Shown: piece by piece, positions 1 through 10,771 of the stretch
How the letters are laid out: each line of letters starts with the position of its first letter
Numbering within the stretch: position 1 is the first letter of the stretch
From: Siphonodentalium dalli
Lineage: Eukaryota > Mollusca > Scaphopoda > Gadilida > Siphonodentaliidae
Reading direction: 5' to 3'
Length of the DNA: 64,000 nt
NCBI GenBank assembly: GCA_032622095.1
Contig: CP136061.1
Coordinates: forward strand, 3,596,001-3,660,000
The notes under the pieces: model-generated
What the model was told of the DNA's origin: nothing
The model's database searches: none
The model's input: only the letters and a program-made list of their open reading frames with translations
Program-made: the position numbers and the translations under genes

Positions 1-156
1 GGTGATGATGGTGGTGATGATGACGAGGACAACAATCATGATGTTAATGCAGATAATGACGATGGTGATGATAATAATGTTGCCAACGATGTTAATGTTG
101 ATGATGACGACGATAACGACAATTAGGATGACGATGATGATGGTTATGATGATGAC
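1..156. repeat. GAT/ATC trinucleotide low-complexity array
   Basis: Imperfect GAT repeats with GAC, GGT and AAT variants. The array begins right at the donor of exon 4 (first intronic bases, minus strand, are GTAAGTCATCATC). Its apparent poly-Met/Asp reading frames are repeat shadows. The same kind of array recurs at 7057-7430. Confidence 0.9.
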
Positions 157-160
157 TTAC

Positions 161-327
161 GTCCCGTCGAGATACCATTTGTAATTGAACGATGAAGCTT
201 TCTGTAAATCTGACCAGCTGCTGGAAATCAATCTCTGCGGTGTGAACCAGGACCCACGATCAGCGCCAACAGTGTTGAACAACAGCCATGCCACAATATC
301 ACCTCCAGTGTACAGGACGATGGCTGC
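161..327 (-). CDS. Exon 4: extracellular domain, continued
   Basis: A 167-base exon, 55 codons plus two bases. It starts at 327 after TATATATCCCAG and ends at 161 before a GTAAGT donor (160-155). It continues exon 3 in frame: an IVLY strand, a GADRGSWF segment and LISSSWSDLQ. The pattern of a hydrophobic strand, then G-D-x-x-x-W-F, then SSSW-x-DL reads as one conserved domain with exon 3. The first 42 bases of the exon, together with its acceptor, are repeated upstream in a 73-bp tandem array. In the extra copies the frame hits TAA soon after, so only the acceptor at 328-330 keeps the protein open. The following intron opens straight into a GAT/ATC trinucleotide array. Later exons lie outside the window. 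Confidence 0.7.
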
Positions 328-641
328 CTGGGATATATAATTATTATCAGTGTAACAACCATGCCACAATATCACCTCCAGTGTACAGGACGATGGCTGC
401 CTGTGATATATAATTATTAACAGTGTAACAACCATGCCACAATATCAGCTCCAGTGTACATGACGATGGCTGCCTGTGATATATAATTATTAACAGTGTA
501 ACAACCATGCCACAATATCACCTCCAGTGTACATGACGATGGCTGCCTGTGAAATATAATTATTAACATTGTAACAACCATGCCACAATATCACATCCAG
601 TGTACATGACGATGGCTGCCTGGGATATATCATTATTAACA
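286..641. repeat. 73-bp tandem repeat spanning the exon 4 splice acceptor
   Basis: About five copies at an exact 73-bp spacing: the marker CCATGCCACAATATC starts at 286, 359, 432, 505 and 578. The unit contains, on the minus strand, the end of intron 3 with its CAG acceptor and the first part of exon 4. Only the copy at the left edge runs on into full exon 4. Confidence 0.95.
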
Positions 642-1401
642 ATATCATTTAAATTTCACATACATTTATACATTATACATGTATGTCTAAGATACTGTAT
701 GCATATATGTACGGTTTATTGAGATTGAATAAATTCTAACTCTAATCATAAATAAACAACAGTCAATAGAACATGGGTAGAACAAGACGATGTATACCTA
801 TATTACAAACAAGATAGATTCATGACCAGTGTCAATAAAACAGTAGCTACAACTTATCGCCTATGATGTATGGGGAGATAGTTGCCTAGGATTTAGAATA
901 GATCTCGATTGAAAGGTTACAAGGACTAAATTATTGAAATTATGCCCCTTGGCATTGGTGAATGGAAACTCTAGTCAGTATAAAAACAATATGGTAACTG
1001 AATGGTGTATAATATCTGCGGTTGTTTCATATGAACGAAAACCTAAATCCAAAAAGGCTACAGGGAGGGGGGGGTCTGCAGAAAACTTCCAGACATAGGA
1101 CCCCGTGTGGGTCCGGGGTGGATTCCTACCGCCCACTGCGAGGGGTAAAAATCCTCTAATGTGGCACACTGTTTGCCGTGGGGTGCACCACGTGAGGTGT
1201 GGTGTAGGAGTCCTGGGGTACTATAGGGCGGTCGTATCACGCGAGGCATCGACCTTCGGAAACGACTTAGCTCATGGTCCTCTTTGGTCCTGGTTTCAAA
1301 CTCAATACTGGCGGTGCTATGCTGCTAAACTGCTAATTAACGAACAAATTAGGAAAAGAGAGTCTCAAACTCGATCCTAGCGCTGATATCAGAATTATTT
1401 A
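642..1401. other. Intronic sequence, no gene seen
   Basis: AT-rich to about 1050, then a GC-richer block (1050-1260) with a run of G and a small palindrome around GGACCCCGTGTGGGTCC. Open frames here have no protein-like content. Confidence 0.6.
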
Positions 1402-1841
1402 TTGACAGAAGTACAAAGTTGTATAAGTTTGAATCAGTAGCATTACATAATGGCGACTATCAACATGGTGCGTAATAAGTCAAGTGGGCATGTATATTGT
1501 CGCTTCGCATATATAAGAGAATGCATTAGCCTAACAAATGTTAAATTATTTTTTAACTGTTAAAGAATGTATAAGAAATAATGATAAAAAAATTGATAAA
1601 TAATGTAAGACTTTTTTTTATGATAAAATTGTTGAAGAAATAAGAACAAATTATAAACATTGGTATAGAATGTAAGAAATAATTATTTTAAAAAATGATT
1701 AAAATTGTTAAAGAATGTAAGAACAAATGATATATTTTTTTAAAGACTGTTGACAGAAGTACAAAGTTGTATAAGTTTTAATCAGCAGAATTATATAATG
1801 GCGAATATCAACATGGTGCGTAATAAGTCAAGTGGGCATGT
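1402..1841. repeat. Direct repeat pair (about 92 bp) around AT-rich filler
   Basis: 1402-1493 and 1750-1841 share about 90% of bases, both starting TTGACAGAAGTACAAAG and ending AGTGGGCATGTA. Between them is A/T-rich sequence with a loose repeat of AATGTAAGAA. Position 1505-1530 also carries a fragment of the dispersed palindrome found at 6350 and 57163. Confidence 0.85.
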
Positions 1842-2110
1842 AAATTATGTTGTTTATAAAAATATAGGTATATGTAAATTTCAATGTTTCCCAAAGAATA
1901 TATTGCGGTTATGTACTTCTGTACGCGATGGCATAGCCAGGAGAGCTATCTTCCGGCCGACCCCGTGTAATGATTATACATTGCGTTTCCTGGCTTGTGT
2001 ATGTGGGGCTCCACCCGCGCTCCAATCCCATTCTACATTGATCAGTAGATCAGACGCTCCGATTGGTGTGTTGTAACTGCATGCATAATCACGGATCTGA
2101 GTGGTGCTAT

Positions 2111-3010
2111 CACCCTAAATCTAGTTGGATAAGAAGTTATACAACAGTCAATCAACCGTTTTATGCCCACAGCACCTATCTACATTGTGTGAAAAGTTGC
2201 ATGACAATTTTGTTGGATACACTTTTACACAACGTTGCATATATATTTACTACCAACGGTTGTATGTTAATTATACAACGTGTTGGATGAAATTTCACAC
2301 AGCACTCAATCAACGTTAATTGCCCACAGCACATGTCTACGTTTATTGAACTGTTGGGTGTTGGGTAGAGTTGGGTAACATTTGTTGATTGGAAAGTTTA
2401 CCCAACGTTGATTGGAAAGTAAAATGGGGCAATACGTCGTGGATAGCTTTGCCGGTATAGTATACCTTTGTTATAATTATTCTTTGTACGATACACTGAT
2501 TATGTAGGATTTGTGTGTTGAGTGTATGAGTGTATGAGTGTACTACTTTAGTCAAATTAGTGCCGTCATGCAGCAGTTGTGTAACTTTGTAAACTTCAAA
2601 ATTTGGCAAATATAAATAAATATAAATAAATATACACTCAATACATAAAACCTACATAATCAGTGTATCGTACACAGAATAATTATAACAAAGGTATACT
2701 ATACCGGCAAAGCTATCCACGACGTATTGTCCCATTTTCCAGTCACTCAGGAGTTTTTTCACGCAGTCGTCCATCTTGTTTTGAAATATTTGGAGCCAAA
2801 AACTCGCATGCTCGCCCGCACCGGAAACGCGTTGCTATTGGATGACCCGGTCACGTGGCGGTTTTATCCAATGTTGTATGAAAGTAATACCACAGAAGAC
2901 AGTTCAGGCAATCAGTTGTGTACATCGTACTAAACTGTTGGATAATAAGTACACAACAAATTCGCACCCAACGAGTTGTATACAACGTTCATCCAACTAG
3001 ATTTAGGGTG
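2111..3010. mobile_element. 900-bp foldback element with nested inverted repeats
   Basis: The outer ends CACCCTAAATCTAGTTGGAT (2111-2130) and its reverse complement (2991-3010) form a perfect 20-bp terminal pair that continues less perfectly to about 35 bp. Inside, 2421-2528 and 2632-2738 are a second inverted pair of about 108 bp, nearly identical. Further short motifs are reused (for example TGCCCACAGCAC at both 2165 and 2320). No coding region is visible, so this is a non-autonomous DNA element. I could not settle a target-site duplication. Confidence 0.8.
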
Positions 3011-4148
3011 TACCTGAGCCTCGTGTGCACCAATTGTATTGGCTAGCAACTTCAGAACCCCTCTTTAGCAGCATAGTACGACTAGCGTCAAGTTTGAAAC
3101 TCTCTTTTCTTATTTCTATTATATTATATCCCCTAATTTGCAGAACACAAAATGCATAATCGAGTTGACTAATGGGTGAACTGTTGAACATCACCAACTT
3201 CAACTGGGGAACTTCAATCTGATCCTAGGTCTCCCATAGCAATTGAGGCCTAACAGAATGAGGTTCCCAGAGGGTGAATTTGTTTGGACATATGGGAATT
3301 CGCTCTGGCGTGATGATCTGGAAACAACGATGCAGCTTTTCAAATGAGAACACACGTGCATCCAACCAACTAGTCTACAAACAGCTCCGCATTTGAGGTC
3401 AGGAACATCTGCGAAGCACTTCCATTCGGCAAATATCGGCATTTTCCGTACCGTATATGAGATGGCTACCGATGAATGAATTTTCGCGCAACATCGCTGG
3501 CAACCTTGGACCGTTAAACATACGGTCAGGCTGTAGCATGTTCCACGGTACAAAACCGTTTAAGTAACTGGCAGACTGTAACCAGTAGCTGTCAGACCGA
3601 TGTATTTGTTACGGCTCAACACGGTTTAATTAATATCAAGACCGTAACAAATAAAGGTCAGACCTATGGTATTTTTCACGGGTCAACACCAATTGTTTGC
3701 TCTTAATTTACTAATTTACCGTAGAATTATCCAAGTTCCCATGGTGACAATATGATTTCCCGGTTGGCATTACGATTGATATGTTTTAGAATGGTCGAAA
3801 CTAGTATTATTCGTAACTGAAAAATACATCTTAGTTCTATTATTATCATAGTTTTGATGAAACGTAAATCTTTCAATGCATAAAGTGATAGCCAATACTT
3901 ATGAAACTTTGTAGTTTGCAGAGGTTCAAACTTGTTATCTGCCTCGTGGAATTTAATCCCGAAAAAGGCTGTACACGCGTGATGTGTTCACCTTTCGCTA
4001 ACTACTGTATAAATATGTCTGTAAATGAAAAACACGATTCTAGTAATAGCCGAAAAGCCAACGCATCAGTATTCAGTTACGAGTAATTCTAATTTTGACC
4101 ATTCTAAAATATATGAATCGGGATGCCATTTTGAGACATAAAAGAACA
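3011..4148. other. Intronic sequence, little structure
   Basis: No convincing gene. A small inverted pair built on ACCGTAACAAATAAAGGTC and its complement lies at about 3596-3661. The longer open frame at 3200-3553 (minus) has no recognisable feature. Confidence 0.5.
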
Positions 4149-4155
4149 GTTAAAA

Positions 4156-5528
4156 CAGGGGGGGGGGGCGAATTTTTTTTACGAGACGTGAGGTAGGGGG
4201 GTGGGTGGGTAACCAACCGAGGCCGGAAACAGTTTTTGACCACTTTTTTGGCATTTTGTTTTCATTGACATATTTTCAACTGTTTTAAACATATTTGTTT
4301 ATATGTTGTGGCTTGTTGCAATATGAGAAGCACTAATACATTCAATATTGATATAATTACCCCCATAAGTTGATATAAAATGGAAAAATAGTGAATATTG
4401 TGGGGGTGGGTCCCAAAATTTTCATTGACTTTTTTTGCGCGCAAATTTTTTTTATTGTGTCTGTTTCAGCTTGCTTGGCAGTTTTTATATTGAAAATTGT
4501 CTAGTTCACGGTGTAGTTCAATAAAAAAAATACTTCAGATAGCTCTAGGGTAGGGTGAACTTAATGCAGCCTGACAATATCAGCTATAACAACTCATGAC
4601 AGAATATTACAATAATTCTTATACTTCATGACAGTCTCTTTACTCATACAGTTAGCTGATGCATGAGTGTAATGTATGAAATAATGTATCAGAATAATGT
4701 ATAGTTAATAATATATAGTAGACACAGGTAGACATATAATAGTAGATCAAGAGTACAGCCGGTATACTGTAAACAGAAGACCAAATTGGAGTTATCTTCC
4801 CTACACCAACACAATGACGTTACGCTTACTGTGACCTCGTCTCCACGGTCACGTCACTAAAGTGCACATCCGTGTATATGGATTTCGCACTAAATTGACC
4901 ATCCGCGTTCAAACTCAAAGGGTTAAACATTATTTTAGGCCTAGCCAATCCTAAGTCGTAATGCGAGGTCGGGTCGGTGCAGGCATTCATAAAAGCTAAT
5001 TCGTATACTGGTTCATATGCACATTTTCCTTTTTGGTATTACTATAGGCTCTAGGCCTACTAGTTGATGCTGGTTGATGTCTGAAAAAAAGTTAAATTGA
5101 ATTTTGTGTAATTGTTTATTCTATTATAGGCCCTAACACTGGCCCTAGTTATTTTTTGTTGTCATTCCAGGGGATTCAACATATTTTTTATATACTCACA
5201 CAGATGAATAGGCTGGGTTATAAATTTACCAATATAATCACATCATATTCTACCTTTGTTCGATTGCTTAGAGTTCAATTTTGCACATGTTTGTAACAGG
5301 AAGTCAGCTGAGGAAGTAACATTTAATTTGGTCTTTCAAAGAAGGGACCAATATAGAGCGGTTGGTCGTTACAGAGGGGACCAATATAAAGTTTTGGGGT
5401 TTTGGGGGGTGGGTGTCTAAAATTTTATGAAAAAAAAAAGGAAAGGGTGGGTGGGTGTAAATAAATGGCAATGTAAAAAAAAAACACCCCCACGTCTCGC
5501 AACGTTTTTACGCCCCCCCCCCCCCCTG
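4156..5528. mobile_element. Non-autonomous hAT-like element, 1.37 kb
   Basis: The left end is CAG followed by a G run and CGAATTTTTTTTACGAGACGTG. The right end is its imperfect reverse complement, closing with a C run and CTG. Both ends are flanked by the 7-bp direct repeat GTTAAAA (4149-4155 and 5529-5535). CAGG...CCTG termini with a duplication near 8 bp fit the hAT superfamily. No transposase is present; G-rich strings recur just inside each end (4195-4210, 5395-5455). Confidence 0.75.
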
Positions 5529-5536
5529 GTTAAAAC

Positions 5537-6349
5537 TCAAATTTATGTACATGTACAATTAGAACATCTTAATGTCATCTTTTTTGGTAACATGTAGGGC
5601 GTGAAATTGTCCAGTCACTTGTAAACACAGTTTTTGTTTTAACAGGTGAATCCGTACATCACGACAGTATATCAACAACAGCTAGTTGGGATTGAAACCT
5701 TCAAGACAACAGCAGATCCCGTAATGAATGCGCGCGATGATTTGGCGACAATATTCTCCTACATGTATAGTCTCACATTTTTCGATGAATTTTGACAGCA
5801 TGATGCATCAAACTATGTATACTTGTATCACGACACTTGGTATCCATATCCGTGAGTCAGCCAATGATGGTTTGATAAGAACATCCAACCAATAGTGCAC
5901 CCCCGGTCCGTAAATTGCCGTAATAACTTGGCGATAACATGGCTAATGACGACAATGTCTCATATATACACGTTTCAATGAAAATTGATGAACACGGGAT
6001 GAATCGGTCTGTGTAATTGTAATAGTGGTACATGTAAGTTGGAATTATATATGTGTGATCATCCGTCATTGCGAGGCGTCAGTTCATTGTTTACGGTGTT
6101 GTTGTTGTTGAAATTGAAGCTCTTGTGAATTAATCTGGTGCGTACAGTATATACTCTCGTGTAAATGTACATGCATGTGCTTTGAAACAATCAGAACACT
6201 GTCAACTGGACTGAACAGTTCAAGTGTCAACATTCTAATAGCTGTTATGTAAATAGTATGTTGTTATTGATATTGTTGCCACCAGTGCATGACATCGAAG
6301 CCCTTGTTAATTGTACCTGTATCCCCCTGTGTCAGTATTTTTTTGCGAA
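5537..6349. other. Intronic sequence, no gene seen
   Basis: Unique-looking AT-rich sequence. The frame at 5857-6069 (minus) has no protein-like features. Confidence 0.5.
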
Positions 6350-6528
6350 AACCCTGTGACGATGCATTCTCTTGGGTATGAGAGTCTTCCTAGGGCGCCT
6401 CACATTTATAAGAGAATGCACTGGCCTAACAATATTTACCCTTATCTTGTAAGCCAGTGCATTCTCTTATATATGCGTGGCGCCCTATGGGCGACTCGCA
6501 TACATAAGAGAAAGCACTGACACAGGGT
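6350..6528. mobile_element. Dispersed palindromic element, copy 1
   Basis: Built from four alternating-orientation copies of a motif around TAAGAGAATGCACTGGC, with outer ends CCCTGTGAC / GACACAGGG. A related copy is at 57163-57322 and a fragment is at about 1505-1530. It has no coding sequence and resembles a miniature foldback element. Confidence 0.75.
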
Positions 6529-6529
6529 A

Positions 6530-7056
6530 TGTAATGCTGCACCAGCGCAGCTCCCATCATGATAGGGTTAAAATAATGTTTGCCAAATTCTTTTAGAAAT
6601 TGCCGAATTCTATCAGTTTCTGCAACATTGAATCTTATATGTCAACAAAATTAATGTGCCAGAAAACTAATACATCTATGCATATAAAACGCACCTGCAC
6701 CACAGCTAACTACGTGAGAAGTAAAACTCGGTATATTTCCACATGTAGCGATGCTACCGATAATTACCTATAAATAACAAGCAATTATCTCGTACGAGGG
6801 GGGGGGGGGTCGGACAAAATTTTCAGGGACGTATGCTGATTTTTTCCTGATTTTTAACTCTCATGTCGTTGGCTCTGGCAAAGATGCAGTTTTTAGACAT
6901 GTTGCCGTTCATATTCTGGTGGTTTTCTATGACGAAATACCTGAAAAATTACCTGCCAAATTTGCCAGTGTGTCAACACAGCCTTAGTGGGATGAGAAAA
7001 AACAAATTACCACGATTTTGATGAGGACGGCATAGGCGTTGTCAGGACGATAATCA
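6530..7056. other. Intronic sequence, no gene seen
   Basis: Contains a G homopolymer at about 6799-6809. Nothing else stands out. Confidence 0.5.
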
Positions 7057-7430
7057 CTACGATGACAAGATGAAGATGATTAGGTCGACGGCGCTGAAGG
7101 CGACGATACTGATGATGACTGCATTGTATGATGACGATGATGACGACAGCAACGACGACGATCACGTCGATTATGATGATGATTATGATGTTAATGATGA
7201 AGTTGTTGGTGATGATGAGGATAAAGATGACGGCGACGACAATGATGATGATGTTGATGGTGTTGATGATGATGACGATGATGCTGACGAATAATGATGA
7301 TGATGATGATGGTGATCATGATGATGATGGTGATCATGATGAGGATGATGATGATGAGGATGATGATGATGTCGACGACGATGATGACGATGAGGATGTT
7401 GATGATGGTGATGATGATGACGATGATGAT
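7057..7430. repeat. GAT trinucleotide array
   Basis: A long imperfect GAT/GAC array. The acidic poly-Asp reading frames across it are repeat products, not a gene. Confidence 0.9.
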
Positions 7431-7446
7431 CTAAGTGACCACATTG

Positions 7447-7615
7447 TATATATAAGGATTAACTGTCATGTGGACTGTTTTTATGGAGTTGTAACGGTGA
7501 GGTAAGTGGACATAACTTGTGTAAAACCCGAAGGGTTTTACATACAAGTTATGTCCACTTACCTCACCGTTACATCTCCATAAAAATAGTCCACATGACA
7601 GTTAATCCTTATATT
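7447..7615. repeat. Near-perfect hairpin, arms about 80 bp
   Basis: Left arm 7447-7529 and right arm 7533-7615 pair almost completely around a three-base centre (GAA at 7530-7532). It abuts the GAT array. It may be a foldback mobile element. Confidence 0.85.
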
Positions 7616-8038
7616 TATATACATTTAGCGAAAAAGCCGCTTTTGTAAATATATTTAAATCGAAAAGTGTATCGTGACAAGATCAGCCCAAAATACCCAA
7701 TAGCACCCTTGGCAAAAGTTAATAGGAACAATTTCTCTTCATGTTGAAACCCGATGATGTATTAAGTCAATCCTGCGCGAGTCAAAATGCGCCCAAAGCA
7801 TTACGCGTTCGTCTTTCCAAACCTAATGACGTATCGATGGTGTTATTAGCTTGGTGTTATGAGGCGTTACGCATTCACCGAGAACTAACTGCAACTAGCC
7901 ACGTGGGCGCCGACCAATCAGAATGCTGGATTTAGTGATGACAACACTTAGTGTGTAAATATATGTACATATCCATGTACGCATTAATTTGCAGCGTTGA
8001 CACTTAAAGCATACAAGATGTAAAGGTGGAGTACTTAC
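7616..8038. other. End of intron 3's 5' portion, no gene seen
   Basis: Directly downstream of exon 3 on the minus strand. The plus-strand frame at 7741-7935 shows no recognisable domain. Confidence 0.5.
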
Positions 8039-8199
8039 TTTAATGATCGAGCCCGGAGTCCGCCAGTCGTTAACCACCCTGCTCCTGTATACATCGTTGC
8101 AGCCCGGGCCCGTGCAGATCTCCAAGTCGTTATACCACTCATCGAGAACGTTGACCCCTGTTTCTTTGTGAACCCCAAATACCAGCTCCATTCTCCTAT
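8039..8199 (-). CDS. Exon 3: extracellular domain, first half
   Basis: A 161-base exon. The acceptor is CTCTCTACTTTAG and the donor is AAA|GTAAGT at 8038. The exon adds two bases to the codon opened by exon 2 and then 53 codons, beginning RRMELVFGVH and ending PGSIIK, phase 0. Key features are a conserved-looking ELVFGV strand, a WYND segment, a C-x4-C pair (CTGPGC) and a VVNDWRTPG turn. Codon and amino-acid make-up are clearly protein-like compared with neighbouring sequence. Its end joins exon 4 directly in frame, making a continuous beta-rich stretch. I believe this is the first half of an extracellular domain found after PAN modules in some molluscan predicted proteins, but I cannot name the family. 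A later acceptor at 8197-8196 would change the phase and break the join with exon 2. Confidence 0.7.
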
Positions 8200-8380
8200 C
8201 TAAAGTAGAGAGAACGGATGTAGAATGACGTCACATTTACGAATGTTAACTGTTGCATTACGGTGAGTGCATCCACAGGGACGTGTCGTTAAAAACGAGT
8301 AACAAATATAAATAATTTTTAACATCTAAATTAAAAACGGGCGCACCACTTTAACAAACGCAGCGCTATTGATATAATCT

Positions 8381-8714
8381 GTTACAATAAGGGAGTTAAC
8401 TATTTCCAAATCCTCGTCACTTCTAACGGCTATAATTCACAAACGCCTGAACTACGTCCTAATACTCCGACGCCAATGGATCGAGTAAAAGCTATATTTT
8501 ACAAATCTGGTACACCACTCTGGGATAAACTGTTTGACTATTTATAATACAGACGACGAACAACACAATCACTGAGAACACCGGCTCGATGTCCACGCTT
8601 TTACTATATTTTTACTCGATCGATTGGTGTTGGAATTTTAGGAATCGGTTCAGGTGTTTGTGAATTATTATGGAGAAGTGAGAAAATATTCGAAATAGTG
8701 AACTCCCTTGTAAC
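8381..8714. mobile_element. Foldback element, 334 bp
   Basis: Left arm 8381-8500 and right arm 8606-8714 are imperfect inverted copies with ends GTTACAA and TTGTAAC. They share GGGAGTTAACTATTTC and a run centred on TTCACAAACGCCTGAAC. A spacer of about 105 bp separates the arms. No coding region. Confidence 0.75.
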
Positions 8715-8932
8715 GTAATGCCTATATACATGTATGGCTATATGTTATCTCACATGACTATCTAGGCCGTATCCGTGCTTGTGATTTGGTTGATTGATTC
8801 ACTATTATCGATAGCGTCGTCCACGGCACGATGGTGGGCCTCCTAATTTTAGCACACCCACTATCGCTTGGAAAATCCAGAAATATATTTTTAGCATGCC
8901 CACCATTCCGGGGAGATAATTTGAACTCCGCA

Positions 8933-9845
8933 AGAGTAGAATTCTTCCCTCGCTAAGATCCCCCGAAGATTGCCGGGGCGAATCGGTATACCTCGGCACA
9001 AAAGTAGAGTGATTGTGGAAATAACTATCACAACACATGAATGAAAAAATAATATCCAGTAATTATATGACCTTTAATTATATATCAATATTATTATTAG
9101 AATAAGAAAACGATCATTCTGGTTGCTGCATCATATATCTAGGCTAAAATAAACCAACGTTTGATAAATAAATAAATCGCAATATCGTCACTACTAGGGT
9201 TGAACCAGGAAGGAGCCTAGTCTCACTATAAGCTGTATATTTAATTTTTGTTTAAAATTCAAATGTTTCTGAAATTAATAAAATAAAACACTTTTTTAAT
9301 AATTAAAAGAAATTTATTAAAATCACGAAAATAAAAACTCGCAGAGTGGCACTCATATATACCGTAGTTACACCACATCTTTAAACTTAAACGCCTCGCA
9401 CAGTTTTTATGAACCCTACTCTAAAAATAGTTTTTGAATGTCGTGGAATGTCAATAAATTATGACTGATTTTCCCCAGAGACTAACGGAACGTTATTCTA
9501 ACGTTGTGATCTTTTCTGTTCTGTTAAGGATATCCCTCCTTTTTTTCACATTTATACATGTTAAAATAAAAATTTAAAACCTAGTTTTATTAGTAAGATC
9601 ATCATATATACGGTTAAGATATGTAGGTAAAAGTTGTGTTGCGTTGTGTGAATTTAGAGTTATTCCTCCTGTATCTGGGATTTCAGTCAACCGAGTCCCG
9701 TTCGACTGTTTCCGGTGGATCTTAGCGGGAATATTCGGGGGATCTTAGCACCGAGTCATGTTCGGGAATCTTCGGGGGATCTTAGCACCGAGTGATGTTC
9801 GGGAATCATCGGGGGATCTTAGCGAGGCAAAAATTCTAGTATTGC
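8933..9845. mobile_element. Inverted-repeat element with internal 37-bp tandem
   Basis: The ends CCTCGCTAAGATCCCCCGA (about 8952-8970) and its inverse (about 9807-9826) sit in arms of about 45 bp. Next to the right arm, a 37-bp unit containing CGGGGGATCTTAGCACCGAG is repeated about 2.5 times (9735-9830), so the terminal motif is multiplied on one side only. No coding sequence between. Confidence 0.65.
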
Positions 9846-10771
9846 TCCGTCTCCCTGCAAAAGTTCTGTCCGAAATGTCTTTGTAATGGACCACTAGAGC
9901 ACAATAACTTATCGTAAGCAAATTGTTTGTGTTATATGTGATGTTTTCTCAATTTTTGGTGACGATTTATCATGTTTTTCCTTGCCATTGTTCACAATGT
10001 CAATTTCCTAAGTTCGCACTACAGTTTTTCTAAACGAAATCTTCAGTTTGTTTTCGGTAAACAAAAAAGTATTGTTTTGATCTGACGGCATTGTTTAACA
10101 ACTACGATGTCTGCTTTCCATTGCTTTCGAAATAAGTGGAAATGGTAACAATAACTTATGAAGAAGAAGAAGATTTAAGATTTGCACAGTTAGAAGCCAG
10201 ACAATTTATTGAAGCCAATTTGACCATGCAGCAAAACAAAAATAATGAAACAATAAAATTCACACTGGAAATGCTAAAATCTTTCTATGATTAAAAGGAC
10301 ATACATTAAATATGGGATGTGGGACAACACGGAGAACGTTCGATAAAATAATAATAAATATTGCCGGGATTGTCGGTGATTATGCCAAAATAGTGGTCCT
10401 CGCTGCCTTAAAATATAATTAAAATACTATAATTCATCACCATTTGGAACGTCTGTGTCTCAGAAATGCCCATGTAGAAATAGAAAACAGCTTAAATCAT
10501 AGAAAGATTCCCCCGTTGTGGCTCCCAGAATGCAACAAAATTCAAACAAAAATGTATTTTCAATGGAAGGTGAATAACCATATCTTTAAGATATAGAGTT
10601 ATTCCCCATCCATTGAAAATAATTGACGTCGAACATCAATTCTGATTAAATTTAAGCACAAAAACACGGCAATAACTCAACAAAAACAACTTGTTCACAG
10701 TTTATTACACCGGATAAGTTGATAATACCATGTTTTAGCTTCCTCTGTCAAATGGTATACAATATGGCATA
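9846..10771. other. Intronic sequence with a 66-bp hairpin and a 50-codon ORF
   Basis: A palindrome at 10556-10621 pairs TTTTCAATGGA with TCCATTGAAAA around ATATCTTTAAGATAT. At 10142-10294 a 50-codon plus-strand frame, starting MVTITYEEEEDLRF, is acidic and looks mildly protein-like. It has no splice context or known motif, and I do not call it a gene. Confidence 0.4.

Noticed and set aside
157-435. 92-codon ORF read as one continuous protein
   Set aside because: Its first 36 codons are intron plus repeat copies; only 161-327 fits as an exon with proper splice signals.
7070-7505. Acidic poly-Asp and poly-Met open frames
   Set aside because: Direct translation of a GAT trinucleotide array; no start context or flanking exon signals.
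7447-7615. Hairpin as a microRNA precursor
   Set aside because: Arms of about 80 bp with almost full pairing are too long and too perfect for a typical animal pre-miRNA; a foldback element is simpler.
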